Below are positions 60,248-64,000 of a stretch of 64,000 bases of DNA, one piece after another (position 1 is the first letter of the stretch; each line of letters starts with the position of its first letter). A program made the position numbers and the translations under genes. This DNA comes from Macrococcoides bohemicum. Its GTDB lineage: Bacteria > Bacillota > Bacilli > Staphylococcales > Staphylococcaceae. The DNA is taken from contig NZ_PZJG01000001.1 in the NCBI RefSeq assembly GCF_003259675.1, positions 372,001 to 436,000 of the forward strand, in the 5' to 3' direction. The notes under the pieces are model-generated. The model made no database searches. It was not told the origin of the DNA and saw only the letters and a list, made by a program, of their open reading frames with translations.

Positions 60248-61351
60248 ATGGCTGCAAAGAAATCCGATGCGACAACAAAAATCGCAGAATTATTAACATT
60301 AGAACAAGTAAAAACACAATTACTTGAGACAGGTAAGAAGAATGGACATTTAAGTCACGAAGAAATAGCTGATAAATTACAAAATTTTGAGATGGATTCT
60401 GATCAGATGGATGAATTTTTTGAAGCGATTGCCGAAAATGACATCACTTTAATCAATGAAAAAGATGCAAATGATACTGATGATAAGATCAATCTTAATG
60501 ATTTATCTGCGCCTCCAGGTGTTAAAATTAACGATCCTGTTCGTATGTATTTAAAAGAAATTGGACGCGTTAATTTATTAAGTGCTGAAGAAGAAATTGA
60601 ACTTGCTAAACGTATTGAGCAGGGGGATGAAGAAGCGAAAGCACGACTTGCAGAAGCAAACTTACGTCTTGTTGTAAGTATTGCAAAACGTTATGTAGGA
60701 CGCGGTATGTTATTCCTTGATTTAATTCAGGAAGGGAACATGGGTCTTATTAAAGCTGTAGAAAAGTTTGATTTTACAAAAGGATTTAAATTCTCAACTT
60801 ACGCTACATGGTGGATTCGTCAGGCAATCACGCGTGCGATTGCTGACCAGGCAAGAACAATTCGTATACCAGTGCATATGGTAGAAACGATAAACAAGTT
60901 AATACGTGTACAACGTCAATTACTTCAGGACTTAGGACGTGATCCTTCCCCGGAAGAAATTGGAGAAGAAATGGATTTACCACCTGAAAAAGTTCGTGAA
61001 ATCTTAAAGATAGCACAAGAGCCAGTTTCACTTGAAACACCGATCGGTGAAGAAGATGACAGTCACTTAGGTGATTTTATTGAAGATCAGGACGCACAAA
61101 GTCCAGCTGATCATGCTGCATATGAGTTATTAAAAGAACAATTAGAAGATGTATTAGATACATTAACAGATCGTGAAGAAAATGTTTTAAGATTACGATT
61201 TGGTTTAGATGATGGACGTACTCGTACGCTTGAAGAAGTAGGAAAAGTGTTCGGTGTAACGAGAGAACGTATACGTCAAATTGAAGCAAAAGCTTTACGT
61301 AAATTACGTCATCCGTCAAGAAGTAAACGTCTTAAAGATTTTATGGATTAG
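60248..61351 (+). CDS. sigA: RNA polymerase primary sigma factor SigA
   Basis: Housekeeping sigma-70 factor (367 aa). An N-terminal region 1.1-like part is followed by region 1.2 ([22 protein letters not shown]), region 2 ([59 protein letters not shown]), region 3 and region 4 ([30 protein letters not shown]). GGGAGG precedes ATG. It follows dnaG by 20 bp. Confidence 0.98.
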   Translation: MAAKKSDATTKIAELLTLEQVKTQLLETGKKNGHLSHEEIADKLQNFEMDSDQMDEFFEAIAENDITLINEKDANDTDDKINLNDLSAPPGVKINDPVRMYLKEIGRVNLLSAEEEIELAKRIEQGDEEAKARLAEANLRLVVSIAKRYVGRGMLFLDLIQEGNMGLIKAVEKFDFTKGFKFSTYATWWIRQAITRAIADQARTIRIPVHMVETINKLIRVQRQLLQDLGRDPSPEEIGEEMDLPPEKVREILKIAQEPVSLETPIGEEDDSHLGDFIEDQDAQSPADHAAYELLKEQLEDVLDTLTDREENVLRLRFGLDDGRTRTLEEVGKVFGVTRERIRQIEAKALRKLRHPSRSKRLKDFMD

Positions 61352-61378
61352 AATTTCAATTTAAATTGTGAAAAGTCT

Positions 61379-61406
61379 TTGACAATCACTGTTTTTAATA
61401 TAAAAT
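61379..61406 (+). promoter_or_regulatory. Promoter of cccA
   Basis: Consensus TTGACA (61379-61384) and TAAAAT (61401-61406), 16-bp spacing, in the gap after sigA. Confidence 0.7.
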
Positions 61407-61444
61407 AGATATGTATATGGTGAAATTAAAGGGAGGTAAATTGA

Positions 61445-61795
61445 ATGAATCGTAATCCAGTAATTCCGTTTTTACTTATTATGCTTATGGGCGTAGGCTT
61501 AATCTTCTTTATGTCTGCACATGGTGCGAACAAAGCTGAAGAAGAGGGTGAAGGTGGAGCTAAAACTGAACAAAAGTTTGATGCTAAAACTTTTGCAAAA
61601 GATAACTGTACGTCATGTCACGGTCAAAACTTAGAAGGTGGAATGGGTCCTAAATTAGCTGGTCTTTCTATGAAACCAGATGATGCTAAGAAAATTATCC
61701 GTGAAGGTAAAGGCGCTATGCCAGCTCATGACGCTTCAAAAATTTCTGATAAAGATTTAGATACTTTAGTTAAGTATTTAAAAGACGCAAAATAA
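61445..61795 (+). CDS. cccA: Membrane-anchored cytochrome c550
   Basis: Small c-type cytochrome (116 aa) on the outer face of the membrane. An N-terminal membrane anchor (about 7-24) precedes an acidic/Gly linker and one heme site CTSCH (about 56-60). The axial methionine is probably in the KGAMPAHDA segment. B. subtilis cccA also sits right after sigA. Staphylococcus generally lacks it, so this suggests a richer respiratory chain as in Macrococcus. GGGAGG precedes ATG. Confidence 0.92.
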   Translation: MNRNPVIPFLLIMLMGVGLIFFMSAHGANKAEEEGEGGAKTEQKFDAKTFAKDNCTSCHGQNLEGGMGPKLAGLSMKPDDAKKIIREGKGAMPAHDASKISDKDLDTLVKYLKDAK

Positions 61796-61804
61796 TAAAC
61801 AATT

Positions 61805-61838
61805 AAAATCTTTTGCCAAGTGCAAAAGATTTTTTTTT
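61805..61838 (+). terminator. Terminator after cccA
   Basis: AAAATCTTTTGC-caagt-GCAAAAGATTTT plus T-run, just upstream of trmK. Confidence 0.88.
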
Positions 61839-61851
61839 GAAAGGATATAAA

Positions 61852-62541
61852 ATGATACCATTAAACAAAAGATTAAAAACAGTTGCAAGGTATATACAGC
61901 ATGAACGTTTAGCTGATATTGGTTCTGATCACGCTTATTTGCCTCTGTATGCATTAGAAAATAATCTGATTAAATGTGCCGTAGCTGGAGAAGTTGTAGC
62001 TGGACCGTTCGAAGCTGCAGTTCAGAATGTTAAAAAGTATAATGCTTCATCTTCTATCGACGTACGTCTTGGTAATGGATTAGAAGTCATTAAACCGGGT
62101 GAAGTAGATGTAATTACTATTTGTGGGATGGGTGGTCCACTTATTGCAGACATCATTACATCGGGTAAAGATAAATTAGGCAATCATCCACGTCTAATAC
62201 TGCAAAGTAACATTCATACAGAAGCAGCTCGTCATGCACTTGTTTCACTTGGTTATGAAATCATTGCTGAAGAGATAATGAAAGAAAAAAAGCATACTTA
62301 CGAAATTATCGTTGCTGAATATGCCACTGAACAAGTGAATTATACGCAAAAAGCACTGAAATTTGGTCCAATTCTTTTACAAAATAAAAATGAAGTGTTT
62401 GTCGAAAAGTGGAATAGAGAATATCAGCATTTAATGAAAGTATTATCAGCGATAGAACACGATCCTATTCATGGACAAAAACATGAACAGCTAAAAGAAG
62501 AAATCTCATTGTTAAGAGAGGTGTTAGGTTATGTTGATTAG
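61852..62541 (+). CDS. trmK: tRNA (adenine-22-N1)-methyltransferase TrmK
   Basis: SAM-dependent methyltransferase (229 aa; YqfN) making m1A22 in tRNA. LADIGSDHAYLPLYAL near 17-32 is the SAM motif I, and ITICGMGGPLIADII near 84 is the family's motif IV region. A C-terminal coiled coil follows. I choose ATG 61852 after GAAAGGATATAAA; an ATG 39 bp upstream falls within the cccA terminator. It overlaps the next gene by 11 bp. Confidence 0.93.
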   Translation: MIPLNKRLKTVARYIQHERLADIGSDHAYLPLYALENNLIKCAVAGEVVAGPFEAAVQNVKKYNASSSIDVRLGNGLEVIKPGEVDVITICGMGGPLIADIITSGKDKLGNHPRLILQSNIHTEAARHALVSLGYEIIAEEIMKEKKHTYEIIVAEYATEQVNYTQKALKFGPILLQNKNEVFVEKWNREYQHLMKVLSAIEHDPIHGQKHEQLKEEISLLREVLGYVD

Positions 62542-63616
62542 AGAGTTATTAAATCAAATTAATCAGGAGATACCACTGCATACTGCAGAAAATTGGGATA
62601 ATGTAGGTCTTCTTATTGGAGATGAAGCAGCTGAAGTATCCGGCATAATAACAGCGCTTGACTGTACATTAGAAGTTATACAGGAAGCTAAAGAAAAAAA
62701 TATAAACACAATAATTTGTCATCATCCATTGATTTTTAGTGGAATAAAATCAATTCTACATTCAGGTTATGGAGAAGTAATCAGAAGCTTAATAAAGAAC
62801 GATATGCAATTGATTGCACTACATACGAATTTAGATGCACATCCTAAAGGTGTTAGTACGATGATTGCTGAGCATCTTGAATTAAATGATATAGAAATAT
62901 TATTACCTGAACAAAAATCGATTCAAAAACTCCAGATTTTTGTTCCTTTAGCTTATGCTGAACAATTTAAATCAGCGTTGGCAGAAGTAGGTGCTGGACA
63001 AATTGGTGATTATGAACACTGTTTCTTTTCAGTAAAAGGAACAGGCGAATTTCGTGCATTAGAAAATGCTAACCCATTTGTCGGTAATAAAGGTGAAATC
63101 CATCAGGAAGAAGAAATGAAGATTGAATGTGTCTTTGAATCATCTTTGAAATCTGATGTATTAGAAGTGATAAAAACACATCATCCTTATGAAACACCTG
63201 CTTTTGATATTTGGTCATTTGATGTCCAGGCTGAATATGGTACTGGTGTGAAAGCAGCCTTGAAGGAACCTATGTCATTATCTGATTTTGCAAAAAATGC
63301 AAAAGAAAAATTAAATTTGGATGTAATTAAGATGATTGGAGAAGATAAAGTTATTAACACAGTAGGGATAATTGGGGGTTCAGGAATGGATTACATGAAT
63401 GAAGTTAAACGAGTGGGTGTTGATGTATTTATTACAGGTGATATTAAGTATCACGAAGCACATGATTTGATAATGGCAGAACTAGCTGCGCTTGATATCA
63501 CACATTATGCTGAACATGTTATGAAAGAAGGACTCAGTACACTTTTATCAACTTTTATCAAAGATATAAATATCGTTGTTTCACAAATAGATACGAATCC
63601 ATTTAAAGTGATATAA
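62531..63616 (+). CDS. Nif3-like dinuclear metal center protein (YqfO)
   Basis: Nif3/GTP cyclohydrolase 1 type 2-like family (361 aa). The N-terminal part has AENWDNVGLLIGDEAAEVSGI and the metal motif IICHHPLIFSGIKSI, and the C-terminal part has GDIKYHEAHDLIMA and HYAEHVMKEG. A PII/CutA-like insert lies at about 135-230 (LQIFVPLAYAEQFKSALAEVGAGQIGDYEHCFF), as in Gram-positive YqfO. Its biochemical role is unsettled. It is coupled to trmK by overlap, the conserved pairing. Confidence 0.92.
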   Translation: MLIRELLNQINQEIPLHTAENWDNVGLLIGDEAAEVSGIITALDCTLEVIQEAKEKNINTIICHHPLIFSGIKSILHSGYGEVIRSLIKNDMQLIALHTNLDAHPKGVSTMIAEHLELNDIEILLPEQKSIQKLQIFVPLAYAEQFKSALAEVGAGQIGDYEHCFFSVKGTGEFRALENANPFVGNKGEIHQEEEMKIECVFESSLKSDVLEVIKTHHPYETPAFDIWSFDVQAEYGTGVKAALKEPMSLSDFAKNAKEKLNLDVIKMIGEDKVINTVGIIGGSGMDYMNEVKRVGVDVFITGDIKYHEAHDLIMAELAALDITHYAEHVMKEGLSTLLSTFIKDINIVVSQIDTNPFKVI

Positions 63617-63620
63617 AATA

Positions 63621-63738
63621 GCGAGGCTGGAGCAGGAGTGTTCTGCCACAAGCAAAAACCGAACAAAACTAATAAATCACGCTTTGATTTATAGTTTTTG
63701 TTCGGTTTTTGACGTAGGGGCAACTTCTGTTCCACCGT
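63621..63738. repeat. Large imperfect palindrome, probable bidirectional terminator/intergenic repeat
   Basis: The inner stem AAAAACCGAACAAAA.CTA/TAG.TTTTGTTCGGTTTTT is enclosed by an outer stem TGGAGCAGGAGTG (63628-63640) pairing through G-U with the segment AACTTCTGTTCCA (about 63722-63734). It starts GCGAGGCTGG, like intergenic repeats common in staphylococci that begin GAGGCTGGGAC. It lies between convergent genes. Confidence 0.75.
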
Positions 63739-63787
63739 TAAAGCTGTTAAACAGAAGAGAGTTAAGACTTATGACACACCCTGTTAA

Positions 63788-64000
63788 TTAATCTATTATT
63801 TTTACAGGTGTTGCATTTTTAATCTTAGGTAATATCTTTTCTGTCGGTACGCCTGACTTTTCTGGTATCGGTTGAATATTTAATGGGTCATAAGATTTAA
63901 TATAATCGATGACCTCTTTTACGATTGGTGTTGGTGTTGAAGCGCCAGCAGTTACAGCAATCGTTGATTTTCCCTGAAGCCATTCAAGTTTTAATTCACT
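63788..64000 (-). CDS. ispH: 4-hydroxy-3-methylbut-2-enyl diphosphate reductase IspH, C-terminal part
   Basis: Minus-strand ORF entering from the right edge. Its last residues read PKIKNATPVKIID followed by TAA at 63790-63788. Upstream are AVTAGASTPTPIVKEVIDYI-like residues, the conserved GASTP end of IspH/LytB, the iron-sulfur enzyme of the last MEP isoprenoid step. ispH is the neighbour of the yqfO gene in Bacillus and Staphylococcus. Only about 70 codons are visible. Confidence 0.88.
   Translation of the reverse strand, partial: SELKLEWLQGKSTIAVTAGASTPTPIVKEVIDYIKSYDPLNIQPIPEKSGVPTEKILPKIKNATPVKIID

Noticed and set aside
63505-63735. 76-codon minus-strand ORF over the end of the Nif3-family gene and the palindrome
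   Set aside because: It is composed of antisense Nif3-family sequence and the palindromic element; no ribosome site.

Overview
This window is a core chromosomal segment of a low-GC Firmicute in the family Staphylococcaceae, most likely Macrococcus (M. caseolyticus group). Gene order and protein sequences follow the Staphylococcus/Bacillus backbone closely: hisS-aspS-6S RNA-tcdA, rarA, cymR, iscS-mnmA, recD2-alaS, yrrM-N-O-udk-greA, yqeG to comEC, holA-rpsT-lepA-hemW, hrcA-grpE-dnaK-dnaJ, phoH to recO, glyQS, ccpN-ppsR-dnaG-sigA. A cytochrome c550 gene (cccA) directly after sigA is a Bacillus-like trait that Staphylococcus usually lacks. That trait, together with a prohibitin-type operon beside yqeG, is why I prefer Macrococcus. 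The genus is an inference. No phage, insertion sequence, CRISPR array or foreign island is visible.

Layout. 1-3.8 kb: the tail of an amidase gene, a T-box-controlled hisS-aspS operon and 6S RNA. 3.8-9.5 kb: tcdA, an ABC exporter operon, and rarA and a flavin monooxygenase on the minus strand around cymR. 9.8-20.3 kb: sulfur relay and tRNA thiolation (iscS, mnmA), a TPR protein, recD2, T-box-controlled alaS, ireB, ruvX, a DUF1292 gene and mltG. 20.4-25.9 kb: wobble-uridine hydroxylation and methylation genes (trmR, trhP1, trhP2), udk, greA, mtnN, a 34-aa membrane peptide and yqeG. 26.0-27.2 kb: a small coiled-coil membrane protein plus an SPFH/prohibitin protein. 27.3-36.8 kb: tRNA-Gly, ribosome assembly and NAD genes (yqeH to rsfS), DNA-uptake genes comEA-comEB-comEC, yqzM and holA. 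36.8-48.5 kb: rpsT, lepA, hemW, the HrcA heat-shock operon, prmA, rsmE, mtaB and rpsU. 48.6-51.4 kb: the NfeD-FloA operon and a PH-like membrane protein. 51.4-63.8 kb: phoH, ybeY, dgkA, cdd, era, recO, glyQS (minus strand), ccpN, ppsR, dnaG, sigA, cccA, trmK and a Nif3-family gene, ending in a partial ispH on the minus strand.

The most interesting signal is regulatory. An identical 20-bp tandem repeat (ACCTTAAA-TTT-ACCTTAAA-A) occurs upstream of exactly three operons: the ABC exporter, the prohibitin operon and the NfeD-FloA operon. In two cases it lies exactly 56 bp before a -10 box, and in the third a -10-like hexamer lies at 55 bp. The 11-bp period is typical of an OmpR/PhoB-family response regulator, and the reverse strand matches TTTAAG-N5-TTTAAG, the published streptococcal CiaR repeat. 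I infer an envelope-stress or membrane-microdomain regulon in which two SPFH scaffolds, each with a small membrane-anchored coiled-coil partner, are co-controlled with an exporter. Other points to check are an apparent ATA start codon for ccpN, a CymR without its redox cysteine, an attenuator-like hairpin before trmR, a perfect hairpin between grpE and dnaK, and a large palindrome after the Nif3-family gene.
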